Positions 13,601 through 25,027 of a DNA stretch of 64,000 nucleotides are shown one piece after another. The position numbers and the translations under genes were made by a program. The stretch's first letter is position 1, and every line of letters starts with the position of its first letter. Origin of the DNA: Molanna angustata. Taxonomy: Eukaryota; Arthropoda; Insecta; Trichoptera; Molannidae. The stretch lies in NCBI GenBank assembly GCA_963576475.1, contig OY754979.1:34819778-34883777 (forward strand), written 5' to 3'. The notes beneath the pieces are model-generated. The model searched no databases. It saw nothing but the letters and a program-made list of their open reading frames with translations, and had not been told where the DNA came from.

Positions 13601-14145
13601 ATAATGTATTGTGACGGACCTATTTCATGGTCGTCTAAAAGACAACCTATCGTTGCCTTATCCTCCACAGAAGCAGAGTTCATAGCTGCAGCTGAATGTT
13701 GTAAAGAAATATTGTACTTAAAATCCTTGCTGAATGAACTATTAATAATAAAAATAAAACCAATTATGCATATAGATAATCAAAGTTCTATTCAGATAAT
13801 AAAAACAGGATCCTTTAGTAAACGTTCAAAACATATTGATGTTAGATATCACTTTATCCATGAAAATTATATCAATGGAAAAATCAATGTGATTTATTGT
13901 CCTACTGAAAAGCAGTTAGCTGACATTCTAACATTTCTAAATTTAATGTACATTTTCAGAAACTGTGTCACTGTTAATGTTGTTATAATATGTTAAGTTT
14001 AATTCATTTCTTAAAAATTAAAAAAGGTTGGTTTACTTAAACTGATAAGTAATAAAAGTACTATTTGATTTGTAAGATTATTATATTAAAAAAAAATTTT
14101 TTTTTAGATCCTACTGTTTAAAAATTTCACAAAAATAGGAGAAGG
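10604..14145 (+). pseudogene. Ty1/copia retrotransposon, decayed gag-pol
   Basis: Domains appear in copia order but in changing frames and with stops. There is a zinc knuckle CNHCKKRGHKKEEC (about 10650-10695), and a protease core WVIDSGSTEHL (about 10860). A GAG-pre-integrase motif LWHKRLGHLNRKYL follows (about 11260). The integrase core has CDNGGEFKN and YSPQQNGVAERM (11650-11770). RT pieces include NKWIFRVKDDGTYKARL and YADDGLAIAK, and the RNase H has WSSKRQPIVALSSTEAEFI and KHIDVRYHFI (to about 13940). One in-frame TGA follows the RT KARLVV segment. No gag upstream of the knuckle and no 5' LTR were found. A SINE interrupts RT at 13121-13300. The element is dead. Confidence 0.9.
13121..13300 (+). 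mobile_element. tRNA-derived SINE inserted in the copia RT region
   Basis: An A-box-like GGTTAGCGCGCTGGG and a B box GAGTTCGAATCC have tRNA spacing. The anticodon-arm equivalent (CTGGG, loop TTAGTAA, TCCAG) reads AGT, suggesting a threonine tRNA ancestor. A tRNA-unrelated body and an A-rich tail follow, and ATG(G)ATAA-like sequence flanks both sides as a possible target duplication. The acceptor stem is not closed, so it is not a functional tRNA. Confidence 0.75.
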
Positions 14146-14271
14146 TGTCGGAGAAATAAAATGCTGGCCACACTCAGTACTGTGGCAACACTCAATTGAA
14201 CTATGACAGTTAAATAGATAAAGGAAAAAGATTGTGCAAAAATGTGGTGTTAAATAAGGAATCATTAAATA
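14146..14271 (+). repeat. Partial 3' LTR of the copia element
   Basis: A polypurine tract (AGGAGAAGG) ends at 14145 and is followed by TGTCGGAGAAATAAA, a typical LTR start (TG). The LTR appears cut by the repeat that starts at about 14272. No partner LTR was found, so this call rests on the tract and start only. Confidence 0.5.
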
Positions 14272-15263
14272 TAACTAGTTGCATGTAACACATGAGATCC
14301 AACTGTCGATAGCGATAGTATGTATAGTTGAAGAATATGTACCAAACTATAAACCCATAAATACAAATTATTGAATATTTTCAGATATTTTGTTTTCTAT
14401 ACAACATATGTAGGTATGTATGTCAAGATAGGATAGTATGGAGGATGATCCTTTTTTCCTACCCAGAATATGAAAATAGCATGATGGTATGTATGTATGT
14501 TTGGAGATGAAGTATCAAACTATTAAGTCTTCTTACATATTGTGTATAGGCGACTGCCATACAAAATGTATGAAGCGATGTCGTCACTAAATTCAATTTT
14601 TTAAAAAAAGGTTAAAAAAAATTGAGATCTTTTACTACAATTTAAATATTTTTTTATAGAAAATTAAATTATCTAGTTGGGGTGTTTCGGCTTTTTTCGA
14701 TAATTGTAAAAGTTTTGGCAGTTAAACTCATAAATTTATCATAAAAAAAATATTTTTCTTAATAAAAAATGTTTGAGAAACCCTGGAATTTTTTTGAAAA
14801 AACTAATTTGAGATTTTGTATTTTTCTATATTTGTACAAATTTTCAGCGTTCTAGCTTTTATGGTTTCTGAGATATATGGAAAAATAAAGTAAAAATTCA
14901 AAAGTTGATAACCCCTGATTAAAACAAAAATTCGAAATTCTGAGTATAAAAGTTTTGTAAGCCTATAACTGTTTATATATTCTTAAATTTTGGGCTCTGT
15001 AAATTGAGCGGATCAAAAGTTATAAGGGGGGGGGTGACACAGACACACACACACAGACACACGAAATGTTCTACTCCGAATTCTGAGTAAATCCGTGTAT
15101 GGAACATATATGCTGCGAAGCCTCTAAGTTGGTGTTTTTTGACTTCAAAGTTGGAAAAGCCGTGAAAAAAGTAGACCTCTGCATACAATTCTCGCGTATC
15201 CTGGCTTGAAACATTGTCGATATGTTAAGAGAACAAAGTTCTCCTGAACAAATCGACAGTTGG
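14272..15263 (+). mobile_element. Interspersed repeat family A, longest copy
   Basis: Begins ACTAGTTGCATGTAACACAT and contains CCAACTGTCGAT at 14299, whose reverse complement ATCGACAGTTGG closes the right end at 15252-15263. Other copies are at 18498-19395, 22012-22366 (minus), 32805-33526 and, rearranged, at 20180-20505. No coding potential is visible. It behaves like a non-autonomous DNA transposon, but no target duplication was identified. Confidence 0.7.
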
Positions 15264-15514
15264 AAAATATTATCAGTGTTTCATTTGAACAAGATAAAAT
15301 AATAACATAACCTCTTCATCGCGGTCAATTGTCCGTACGGTAAATTGTCCCGACGGTCAACTGCCCATACGGTAAATTGTCCTCACGGTAAATTGTCCAT
15401 ACGGTAAAAAGGGCGTACGGTCAATTGTCCACGGTCAATCGGCTACGGTAAATTGTCCGGGAATCTACTCAATGATTATGTTTGATTTTTCCGATATTTT
15501 TATAGTTTTCTGCT

Positions 15515-15665
15515 ATCCAGGCCGGAGACGAATCCAACAAATAAGAGACTGCTGATCCAATAGTCCTAGGTTCAATTCCCGATGGAGACACACTTTTTAA
15601 TTGTGTTTTCAGTCTGGATCTGTGAGACAATATTAACTTTAAGTCTCCAGAATGTGGCAACTTGT
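15515..15665 (+). mobile_element. Second tRNA-like SINE
   Basis: A good B box (GGTTCAATTCCC, about 15571) follows a tRNA-like stretch with GAGACTGCTGATCCAATAG. A non-tRNA body follows. The A box is weak, so the tRNA origin is only likely. Confidence 0.5.
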
Positions 15666-16331
15666 TATTGGGTGCGTGTTAAATTAATATTTGACATGGT
15701 ACTTGTTAGGTATCCGAGAAGTTATATAAAATAAAATTAATATGTGAAGTGAAAATTTAAGATTCCTTTTTAAGCAAACCAACGGAAACAGAAAAATCAA
15801 TTAGCGTTTCTAGATGTCTTGGCAATAAAAAGGAAGATGGAACTCTGGGCTCGACCATATTATGGTGTTTAGATAAGCGACACACACAAATCTTCATTCA
15901 TCATCCAACCACCATCCGGCACAGATTGCATCAGTGGTGAATACCCTGGTTATGCGGTCCATGAGGATAGCTGATTGGTATCATTATATAGAAGGAGAAC
16001 TAAAATAGGTATGTGAAGAACGCGCTAAGGTGTTGTGGCTTCTGAAATTTTATTATTGACAAAGCCCTTGAAAACCATTCCAAAAATATTAACAAAGATA
16101 ACTAAGAAAAACCTATAGCAAGAACATTTTTACCCTTTAACGAAATATGGTATCATTTACAAAATTTTATGGTAGGTACCTACCATTATAAATATCTGTT
16201 TTGGATTCAGCATAACTTACTTTTTCCAAATGTCGATACGTGGTAATACCAGAAATTGAAATCGTGGTCTGTCAGACGGTATGATGTCAATGCACAAAAT
16301 AAAATAATTTAAATCAGTCTTCAATTAATCA

Positions 16332-16524
16332 GGGGGGCAAGTCTGGTTCGACCGGCGAAATCAAAACCCCAGTGATTGGATTACCCATATCATGGATATA
16401 ATTATAGGTAGTATGGAGTTCTATGACATCTAAAGATATTGTACAACTCCATATAATAATTATATCCATGATATGGGTAAACAAGGAGGGTTTTCATTTC
16501 GACGGTCAACCAGACTTGCCCCCC
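16332..16524. mobile_element. About 193-bp palindromic MITE starting GGGGGGCAAGTCTGGTT
   Basis: The two ends are reverse complements over more than 60 bp with mismatches: GGGGGGCAAGTCTGGTT at the left, AACCAGACTTGCCCCCC at the right. The arms also share ACCCATATCATGGATATAAT. The transcript would fold into one long hairpin. Confidence 0.85.
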
Positions 16525-17279
16525 AGAATTAGGACATCACAATATTGAGATGATAATAATAATAATAAAGGATATGTGACAAATTAAATGTACAATTGAA
16601 ACACAATAATTGTCAATAAATAAAATCACAGTTAAAATATCACAGAAAAATTAGTATGGCAAACTAACTAGGAATTCCTGTTTTAAGATGGCCAATATGT
16701 ATACAGCAGTAAATTTTATTATAGACTGAAAGGTAAGTAAGTACCTACTGATAATAATAAATTGATTTAAAGCTTCAGCATATGTAGTTCATATCAAGAA
16801 AGGTATGACTGAAATATGTGGAGAATTTACCAACAAACGCCCATGAACTTACTGCCTGAGGTGGTCATGCATCTACCGCGCAGTTGGCTGCAAGCCCTAC
16901 CTTAGAAGCTGAGCGTAGCGATGCTTCTCAGCTAGTTAAAAATATTTTTTCTTCATACGTTGCTATAACTAATATTTTAAACTATGTATACATTTTTAAA
17001 GAAAACTAGACATTGTTCGTCAGTAGAAATATTGTTTGTTTACGAGAGTTATACATATTGTGTAATTACAGGAGTAATGACAAATATGAAAAAAAGTATA
17101 TTTCCATAAAAAAACTATTCATTTACATGATCAAATAATGGTGCATAGATAAAATATACAATAAGATATGTAAAATGCTTCAATGTAAGTTATGAAAAAA
17201 TGAAATATAAAATAAAAAAGTATTAATATGTAGGTACTTAGTATAGGTAGGTACCTAGGTACCTATGTATATATGTTAT
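16525..17279. other. Upstream flank of VGAT
   Basis: AT-rich, with a less AT-rich hairpin-forming segment at about 16850-16935 (GAAGCTGAGCG...GCTTCTCAGC). No gene is seen. Confidence 0.4.
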
Positions 17280-17650
17280 GGAGTGCAGCCACATCCTGTT
17301 TTACCGACACAACACAACGTAAAGGAGATCGATTTTATGGCGCCGGCGCTTTAGACACACGGAGGCTGCGGGCTGGACCACTCATTACTTTAGCAGCAAC
17401 CTTCACCGCCGAGATGGGAGACATCGGAGGACTCCACCGTTACTAGAACTGCACACCCTTCCATCAATCAGCCCTCGCACACCGCACCACATCACACAAA
17501 GCCACACACCCATCTCGGCGGCCGCCGTCAGGGGGCACCCGCCACCCTTGGTGACTATTTAAAGACATCTACAAATTGTGATCGTATCGAAGTGCTTCCA
17601 ATAGTTAGTTAAGTTAATAAGTTTAGTGTTGAATACAATTCAAGGGAGAG
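17280..17650 (+). promoter_or_regulatory. GC-rich promoter / 5' UTR of VGAT
   Basis: This roughly 370-bp island is clearly richer in G+C and CpG than its AT-rich surroundings and directly precedes the VGAT start codon. TATTTAAAG at 17556-17564 could serve as a TATA element, with transcription starting around 17585-17600. The position is inferred; no initiator consensus is decisive. Confidence 0.5.
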
Positions 17651-20600
17651 ATGGTTCATCTCCCGGGAGGGTTTAAGGTCCCGGGCCCTAGTGCTGTTCT
17701 GCAGGTCGCTTTACAGACCGTCAGACAGCAGATTCCATCAGCGGGAGCAACAGCAGAGCACATCCCCAGACAGGGAGTCAGGTTCGCTAGACAGAGTGAG
17801 TAATTATCTATGTACATATCTATCTATGTATATTAGGTATATCTTCCTAAATACCTAATATCACGTATCACGATACCTATAGGTAGGTATCTACCTACTT
17901 CTGTACCTATATTCATCAATATTTTTTATTATAAAATATACATAACGTACCTATTTGCAAATTACTAGTAGGTACCTAATGTAAAATTATATAGGTAATT
18001 TAATTCAATTATTACATAATAAAGTTATATAAAGGTTGACAGATAGTCCTTGTATATAAATGACGTTAGTATAAAAACATGTTAATACAATAAAAAAGGG
18101 GATAAAATAATAATTAATTATCTATCAAGCCTTCATACAATCATTACAGAAAATCAATTAATGAACATAATTTGTAACATAAATTAAAAAAATGCTGACT
18201 AATTTAGTGAAAGAATTTGCACCTATTCAACTACATACATCGATCATATTATTATTAACAAATAGCATACCTACATAATCTGAAAATAACATTTTATACT
18301 AATTTTTTTTGTTTTGCGAAATTTAAATTTCTGATGAAATTTATTGCGTATAAGGAAAAACATTTTAGATTAACTAGATGATATCTTATTACCTACATTA
18401 GGTATGATAAATACTAACAAATGAATACTACATAATAATAGGTATTATCTTCAAACCTGACACCTCACATAGGTACCTAGATCTACTATCAACCTATACT
18501 AGTTGCATGTGACACATGAGATCCAACTGTCAATGGCGATAGTATACATAATTGAAGAAAACGTACCAAACTATAAACACTTAAACACTAATTAATAAAT
18601 ATTTTAAGATGTTTTGTTTTCTATTTATAACATTAGGTATATATGTCAGGATAGGATAGTATAGAGGTCAATCTGTTTTCCTACCCAGAATATGAAAACA
18701 GCACGTTGGTATGTATGTAGGTACCTATGTATGTTTGGAGATTAAGTATCAAATTATTGAGTCTTCTAAGATATTGTGTATAGGCCACTGCCATACAAAT
18801 TGTATAAAGCGATGTTGTCATAAATTCAATTTTTATAAAAATTGTTAAAAAAAGTTTGGGATGCACTACAACTATGTTCATATTTTTTATAGAAAATTAA
18901 ATTTTCTAGTTGGGGTGGTTCGGCTTTTTTCGATATTTTTAAAAACTTTGAAAATATAGGCAGTTAAACACATAAATTTATCATAAAAAATATTTTGAGA
19001 AATTCTGGAATTATTTTGAAAAAAATTCATTTGAGATATTGTATTTTTCTATATTTATACCAATTTGCAGGGTTCTAGCTTATATGGTTTTTGAGATATA
19101 TGGAAAAATAAAGCAAAATTTCAAAAGTTGATAACCCCTGACTGAAACAAAAATTCAAAATTCTGAGTATAAAAGTTTTGTAAGCCTGTAAATATCTATA
19201 TATTCTGAAGTTCTGGGTTCTGTGAATTGAGCGGATCAAAAATTATACGGGACGGACGGACACACACACACATTAAATGTTCTACTCTGAATTCTGAGTA
19301 AATCCATATATATAGAACATATATGCTGAGAAGCCTCTAAGTTGGTGTTTTTTTACTTCAAAGTTGGAAAAACCGTGAAAAATATAGACCCTAAATTCAA
19401 TTTTCATAAAAAATATTTATTACTAGTTATTATCGGCGTTGTTCAGAAGGTAAATGTGAAGCAATAAAAAAAGAAAAAAGTTTTCTTAATTTTGAACTGT
19501 TTATTTGTTATGATAAATTCAGAATAAGTAAAAAATACCCAATACAATAAATAAAAATTAACAAAAATAAGTTAGTTTTTTAAAAAACAGTCCCCTCCGT
19601 CCCTTCAGTCCCTCCATCCGTCCATTCCCTTCAGTCCTTACTGTCCCTTCAGTTTCAAATAATGTAAAGGGAAGTGGTTTGACATTTCAGTAGGATTGGA
19701 TTGGGAATGAAATTTCAGCAAGACTGGAGTTTAAAAGTGGTTTCATAATTTGATTGAATTTAAGCATTATGAAGAGTTTATTGTTGGCCATAACCCCCAT
19801 GTTCTTATATAATAATATATTGCTATTAGGTACATAAGTGTGAAAAGAGTATTTCAAACTTCCGCTTGGATCGTTAAATGAATTCCAAGTACCTACTTAC
19901 TTTTTTACTAATTCCCGTTGTAGGTTGTTTTCTTAATAAACAGTGGAATTAAGTTATAAACGTTTTTTTTATATTTTTAATGTTTATTAAAATTTTTTTT
20001 TAATGGAATTCGATGAAATTAATTGTTTAAAAAAATTAAATCTAACATTGTAGTCTAATTAGACAGTAACTGTCAAAAATTATCATACTATCGGACAGTT
20101 AAAATAGTTCTATAATATCGCCGATAGTAATATTCACTTTAGTAACATCCATCCGTTAGTAAATCGTAAACATACTCACGAATTTTCGGTCTTTCGTTTA
20201 TAAGACCAGCCCTTAGGTGTCTGTGTCCTCTCCCCCTTATAACTTTTGATCCGCATAATTCACAGAACCCTTAATTTCAAAATATATAGATGGTTATAAG
20301 CTTACAAAAATCTTAATAAAAAAATGTTTGAGAAACTCTGGAACTTTTATTGAAAAACAAATTTGAGCTTTTATATTTGTTTATATTCGTACCAATTTTA
20401 AGCGTTTTAGATTTTATAGTTTTTGGGATATATGGAAAATAAAGTAAAAATTCAAAAATTGATAACCCCTGACTGAAACAAAAATTCGAAATTGTGAGTA
20501 TAAATTGTACAGAGTATTTTTAGAATTGTATAAAACATCACCAAGTTATGTACATATATATGTAGGTACATAGGTACATAGGTATGTAGGTACCTACTAA

Positions 20601-23600
20601 AATTCATTTGAGCTCTTTAGTTTCATTTAATTATTTTGGTAAACAACAAATCACTTTATCTTTTCAAAAGAATGTTTGTCTTAATATAAAATTGTGTTTT
20701 TTATATTTCGAAAGTAAAGTGAGACAATTTTATATCCAATTTTTTTGATTAATCATTAAAAAATACATTCTAGTCAATGTAATAAAAAATACGCTTAAAT
20801 ATATCTACGTATGTATAAGTGTTTAAAAATCATATTCTATTTTTAGTCGTTCGTTTTATTCGCAAATGATATTAAAATAAAACATTTTATTTGCCATTGT
20901 AATTACATACATTAAGTTCCGAAGATCCTAGGATCGCCCCTGGATGGTAGGTACATATTATGTAATGATATGTAGGTACATAATGTATACGTATGTTTTT
21001 ATGTACAGATACAGATGGCGAGAGCTGTGAGATGTCAGCGATGTGTGAGGGAGGTGGAGGAGGTGGTGGTGGTGGTGGAACCTACCAGTCGACAAATCCA
21101 ACCAACCCATTCCTTCAGCAACCGCAGCAAACTGGCGGTGGACAACATCAAGCGGAGGACTCCTTCACAACATCATCTTATCAACTTCAAGACGGTACCA
21201 AGCATGACAGGTACAGGTACCTACCTACCTACATATATGTATGTATAAACATAACTCTACATCCGTGTACGGACAATTCACTATACCCTATTTTTACCGA
21301 ATGGATCAATGGTTCCCAAACTTTTAATTTCGCGTACCACACACGAAATTATAAATCAGTAGCGTACCACTGAACTGTAACCGTTAAAAAAAACCTTAAA
21401 AATTGTAAAGTAATAAAAACTGCAACAACTGTTTATGAGAACATTATCATTTATTAATTATAGGAAAAAATACAATATTCTTAGTGCGAAAAATGGTGCT
21501 GCATGTTAGAGACAAGATAGGAAATATCTGGCTCAGTTGTACTTAATTTTAAGCGCAAATTGGGGTTTACGTTAAGCTTATTACGATATTTGTTTTTTAT
21601 TATCAACATAGCAGAAAATCCGCTCTCACAGAGATACGTGGTTGTAAATGGAATCAGAAACAGTAATGCTTTTCTGAACAGCGATGGATATTAATTTTTA
21701 ATTTTTAGCCAAAATTCACACAGCTCTACTTTGTTGAATTCCGCATGCAAACCTCCATTGCATAATAGTTCTATCAGAGATTCCACACTTCACTCACACT
21801 ATCCAAATCCGAAACGAATGCATACAATGATTTCCGTGACAATGTTTTTGTGCGTATAGTGTATTGTGAAAACTTTTGTCCTCTGGTTATCTTATATTTG
21901 TTTAAGAATCTATTAGAAATGTACTTTATAAAAATGCATTTAAAGATTGTCAACATTTCAAAAAGAAAAAAAATGAACAATTACCTACCTACTATGTTGT
22001 AGAGAGTTTAGTGTTGGTTACGTTTTTTTTAATTTTGATAAAAATTGAATTTAGTGACGACATCGTTTCATACAATTTGTAAGGGAGTAAACACTACACA
22101 TCTCACCCACAATAGTTTGATACCTACATACATAGGTACATCATACTGCTTTCATATTCTGGATACGTAAAACAGACTGACCTCCATACTATCCTATCTT
22201 GATATACCTATGTTTTGGTTTCTACATGTTTTATATAGAAAACAAAATAAAATCTTAAAATATTTATTAATTTGTGTTTAAGTGTTAATAGTTTGGAACA
22301 TATTCTTCTATTATGCATTCTATTGCCATCGACAGTTGGATCTCATGTGTTACATGCAACTAGTGAGTATCAGAAATATACCTAGTTATTTTTGTTATGA
22401 TATAGTTCTTCCGCACGGTGAATAGTCCATTTTGTGAATTTCATGAGGACATTTTATCGTCACACGATAAACTATCCTCGCGGCCAACTGTCCCCACGGT
22501 AAAAAGTCTGCGAGGTGAATAATTTATTGTGTCCACGGTCAATTATCCATTCGCTAAACAGGGCGTACGGTCAATATGCGGTCAATCGGCTACGGTCAAT
22601 GGTCTCTAGGGAATCCTCTACTATTGGGTTGAAGTTGTATTTGGACAATAACATTGTATTTACCCGTGTAGTTAAATACATAATATTACTTACCTATACC
22701 TGCTATGTAGGTTATATTTTCTGGATTGAATATGTGGTACATTTTTTAGCAATTTGATAAGATTATAGAAAGTTGTCGTCCGTCCTGACGAAGAAGCGGT
22801 CACATTTAAATCAGGCGTTGATCAAAATAAAGTGATACAATTGTACATAGATAAAATAGTGATACAATTGTACATAGATAAATTTATTTATTTATTTTTT
22901 GTCAACAATTATAATGGAACATAAAAAAACATAACAGTCAATCATCTCACTAGGGTTGAACCTGTATCGAGATGAGCGACTTTACAACAACGAGTGAAAT
23001 TTGAACAATATTATAATTTTAGAATAACAAAACAAACAAAAACATTAACAAACACTAAGTCAAAAAATTTTTTTTTTAACAAATACTACGTTACAATATT
23101 GTCTACAGTTGGGCACAAGGAAGATATCTGTGACAATAATATCTATGCAACCAACACACAGACAACTAACACAAAAGAACATGACATGTATAGGGTGACC
23201 ATACACTTCAAAGACCACCAAAAATATATTAAAATATTAAATTATTTGTAGAAACTTTGTAGATTATTTTTGAGGCGTACAATGCGTGTTATGTTTTTAT
23301 GAATAACATGGAGGAGGTACCTACTTTAGAAGCAGATTCAGATTTAGTATAATATAAGATATAGGTACCTACAATAGTAGGTATATATTATGCAGTGGCT
23401 ACTTGTATTGACAACAATAATGTTTGTTGCAGGCAAGCTAGTATGCAGAGTGTGGACTTCTATGCTTCATCAGAGGAGGGATGTGAGGGTGAAGGTGGAG
23501 GTCGTCATGGAGCTAAAATAAATGAATGGCAAGCTGCATGGAACGTTACGAATGCTATACAGGTTACATACATACATATATGTATATCTATTACGACAGA

Positions 23601-24850
23601 TACCTACCTACAATTACCTAATGTACGACACTATAATGTATATATTATGTAAAATATTGTTACAGGGAATGTTCATCGTCTCTCTGCCATTTGCTGTGTT
23701 GCGCGGAGGATATTGGGCCATAGCAGCCATGGTGGGTATAGCTCACATATGTTGTTACACGGGTAAGATATTGGTGGAGTGTCTGTATGAGGATGATCCA
23801 GTCACAGGACAGAAGGTGAGAGTGAGAGACTCGTACGTTAGCATCGCCAAGGAGTGCTTCGGACCTCAGTTTGGCGCTCGAGCAGTCAGTGTGGCTCAGA
23901 TAATAGAACTTCTAATGACATGCATCCTATACGTGGTTGTCTGCGGAGATCTCATGATCGGAACTTTTCCCGACGGAGCTATCGACACACGTTCCTGGAT
24001 GATGCTCATAGGTGTTTTTCTCATTCCTCTAGCTTTCCTCAAGTCCTTACAGTCAGTGAGTATGTTGTCTTTCTGGTGCACTATGAGCCATCTCTTCATC
24101 AACGTCGTCATCGTGGGCTACTGTCTACTAGAGATCGGGGATTGGGGTTGGGGGAAAGTAAAGTGGACCATCGACATGGAGAACTTCCCCATCAGTCTGG
24201 GGGTGATTGTGTTCTCGTACACCTCGCAGATATTTCTGCCGACTTTGGAAGGTAACATGGAAGATCGCTCAAAGTTCAATTGGATGTTAGATTGGTCACA
24301 CATTGCAGCCGCTGCGTTCAAGTCTCTATTCGGATACATCTGCTTCTTGACTTTTCAGAACGACACACAACAGGTCATAACAAATAATTTACACTCGGCC
24401 GGATTCAAGGGAATGGTGAACCTATGTTTAGTGGTAAAGGCGGTTCTGAGTTATCCGCTGCCATACTACGCCGCTTGCGAGCTGTTGGAGAGGGCGCTCT
24501 TCAGAGGACGTCCCCGTACTCCATTTCCCTCAGTGTGGGCGTTGGACGGAGAACTCAAGGTGTGGGGTTTGGCTTGGAAGATTGGCGTTATCGTCTTTAC
24601 TATATTGATGGCAATCTTCATACCGCATTTCTCCATTCTAATGGGTTTCATAGGAAGCTTCACAGGTACTATGTTAAGTTTCATATGGCCTTGTTATTTT
24701 CATCTGAAACTCAAGGGAAATGTTTTAACGACACAAAATCGCGCCTATGATTATTTTATTATTGGTTTAGGAATGTTGTTTTGTGTTATTGGAGTATATG
24801 ACTCAGGATCGGCACTAATCAAAGCCTTCGAAATCGGTTTACCATTTTAA
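17651..24850 (+). CDS. VGAT: Vesicular GABA / inhibitory amino acid transporter (VGAT, SLC32 family), four exons
   Basis: Exons are 17651-17795, 21009-21210, 23433-23562 and 23666-24850, all with GT..AG borders. Phases fit (codons for N49 and R116 are split), giving 553 residues. Residues 1-158 form the cytosolic N-terminus, with a ten-glycine run near 63-72. The membrane core starts at WNVTNAIQ/GMFIVSLPFAVL (about 152-171) and continues with YTGKILVECLYE, VRVRDSYVSIA, QIIELLMTCILYVVV, SYTSQIFLPTLEGNM and LSYPLPYYAACELLERALF. These are signatures of VGAT within the amino acid/auxin permease group, with about nine or more membrane segments. Known: VGAT loads GABA and glycine into synaptic vesicles using the proton gradient. 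Introns 1 and 2 hold transposon fragments, and intron 3 is only 103 bp. The start ATG lies in exon 1 beside the GC-rich island; a shorter isoform cannot be excluded. Confidence 0.93.
18498..19395 (+). mobile_element. Repeat family A, copy in VGAT intron 1
   Basis: Starts ACTAGTTGCATGTGACACAT and follows the 14272 copy colinearly, including the AATTGAGCGGATCAAAA block, to about 19395. The right terminal ATCGACAGTTGG is missing. Confidence 0.75.
19396..20179. other. VGAT intron 1 DNA with degenerate CCCTTCAGTCC repeats
   Basis: At about 19588-19655 there are imperfect direct repeats of CCCTTCAGTC/CCGTCCC type. The rest is AT-rich with no gene. Confidence 0.45.
20180..20505. mobile_element. Rearranged fragment of repeat family A
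   Basis: 20180-20310 matches family A in reverse orientation (ATAACTTTTGATCCGC is the complement of the GCGGATCAAAAGTTAT block). 20315-20505 then matches it in direct orientation (GTTTGAGAAACTCTGGAA, TGATAACCCCTGACTG). It marks an inversion or two adjacent insertions. Confidence 0.6.
21255..21310. repeat. Diverged fragment of the 10138 element terminus
   Basis: GTGTACGGACAATTCACTATACCC and TTTTTACCGAATGGA resemble the subrepeats at 10138-10320. Short and decayed. Confidence 0.4.
21481..21690 (-). pseudogene. hAT transposase C-terminal remnant (ZBED/SCAND3-like dimerisation region)
   Basis: The minus strand reads TTTYLCESGFSAMLIIKNKY, then RNKLNVNPNLRLKLSTTEPD, ending QHHFSH and a stop at 21481-21483. 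The CESGFS, KN(K/R)YRN(R/K)LN, (D/N)LR and terminal HxSH pattern is the hAT C-terminal dimerisation domain, as in ZBED5/SCAND3-type transposases. Upstream minus-strand sequence (to about 21980) is degenerate. It lies inside VGAT intron 2, antisense to the gene. Confidence 0.75.
22012..22366 (-). mobile_element. Repeat family A, reverse-orientation fragment
   Basis: Ends (plus strand) with ATGTGTTACATGCAACTAGT, the exact complement of the family A start, with CCAACTGTCGAT-type sequence just before it. Only the 5' third of the element is present. Confidence 0.75.
22405..22615. repeat. Second fragment of the 10138 element terminus
   Basis: Repeated TCCNCACGGTAAA, GTCCACGGTCAATTATCC, GGGCGTACGGTCAAT and CGGTCAATCGGCTACGG units match the right end at 15330-15475 in order and orientation. 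It is followed by AGGGAATCCTCTACT, the same outer flank type as AGTAGATTCCC there. Confidence 0.65.
22830..22892. repeat. Two-copy 27-bp direct repeat
   Basis: GTGATACAATTGTACATAGA followed by TAAA occurs twice in tandem. Confidence 0.7.
22893..23432. other. Distal part of VGAT intron 2
   Basis: AT-rich. It contains a stretch (22905-23250) that resembles a transposon tail but matches nothing I can name. The splice acceptor TTTGTTGCAG ends at 23432. Confidence 0.4.
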
Positions 24851-24990
24851 ACTCGGTTTAACAGTTGGTATATTTATGTAACTAAGTATTGATTGATACT
24901 AGGTAGGTTAGTATAATGTATTGGCGAGTAACATCCGCTTCTTTATACTTTATGGTGCGTTAGTAATCGTCGCTATAACAAACATTTGAA

Positions 24991-25027
24991 AATAAATGTA
25001 ATTTAAACGAAAACAATAACAAATAAA
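24991..25027 (+). promoter_or_regulatory. Candidate polyadenylation signals of VGAT
   Basis: AATAAA occurs at 24991-24996 and again at 25022-25027, about 140-175 bp after the VGAT stop. Because the region is AT-rich, this is suggestive only. Confidence 0.4.

Larger units (their letters stand above)
10138..15475. mobile_element. Large inverted-repeat element whose ends are built of short tandem subrepeats
   Basis: About 180 bp at the left end (10138-10320) consists of variants of GGACAATTTACCGTA repeated about ten times. The right end (about 15330-15475) holds the reverse complement in matching order, including a shared GTACGCCCTTTTTACCG block. Inside lie a decayed Ty1/copia element, a SINE and a 965-bp repeat, so the unit is nested. 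Diverged pieces of the same end sequence recur at 21255-21310 and 22405-22615. No transposase belonging to these ends was recognised. The outer borders are approximate. Confidence 0.75.

Noticed and set aside
22994..23251. 85-codon frame in VGAT intron 2
   Set aside because: Low-complexity Lys/Asn/Thr composition typical of AT-rich noncoding DNA, with no domain.
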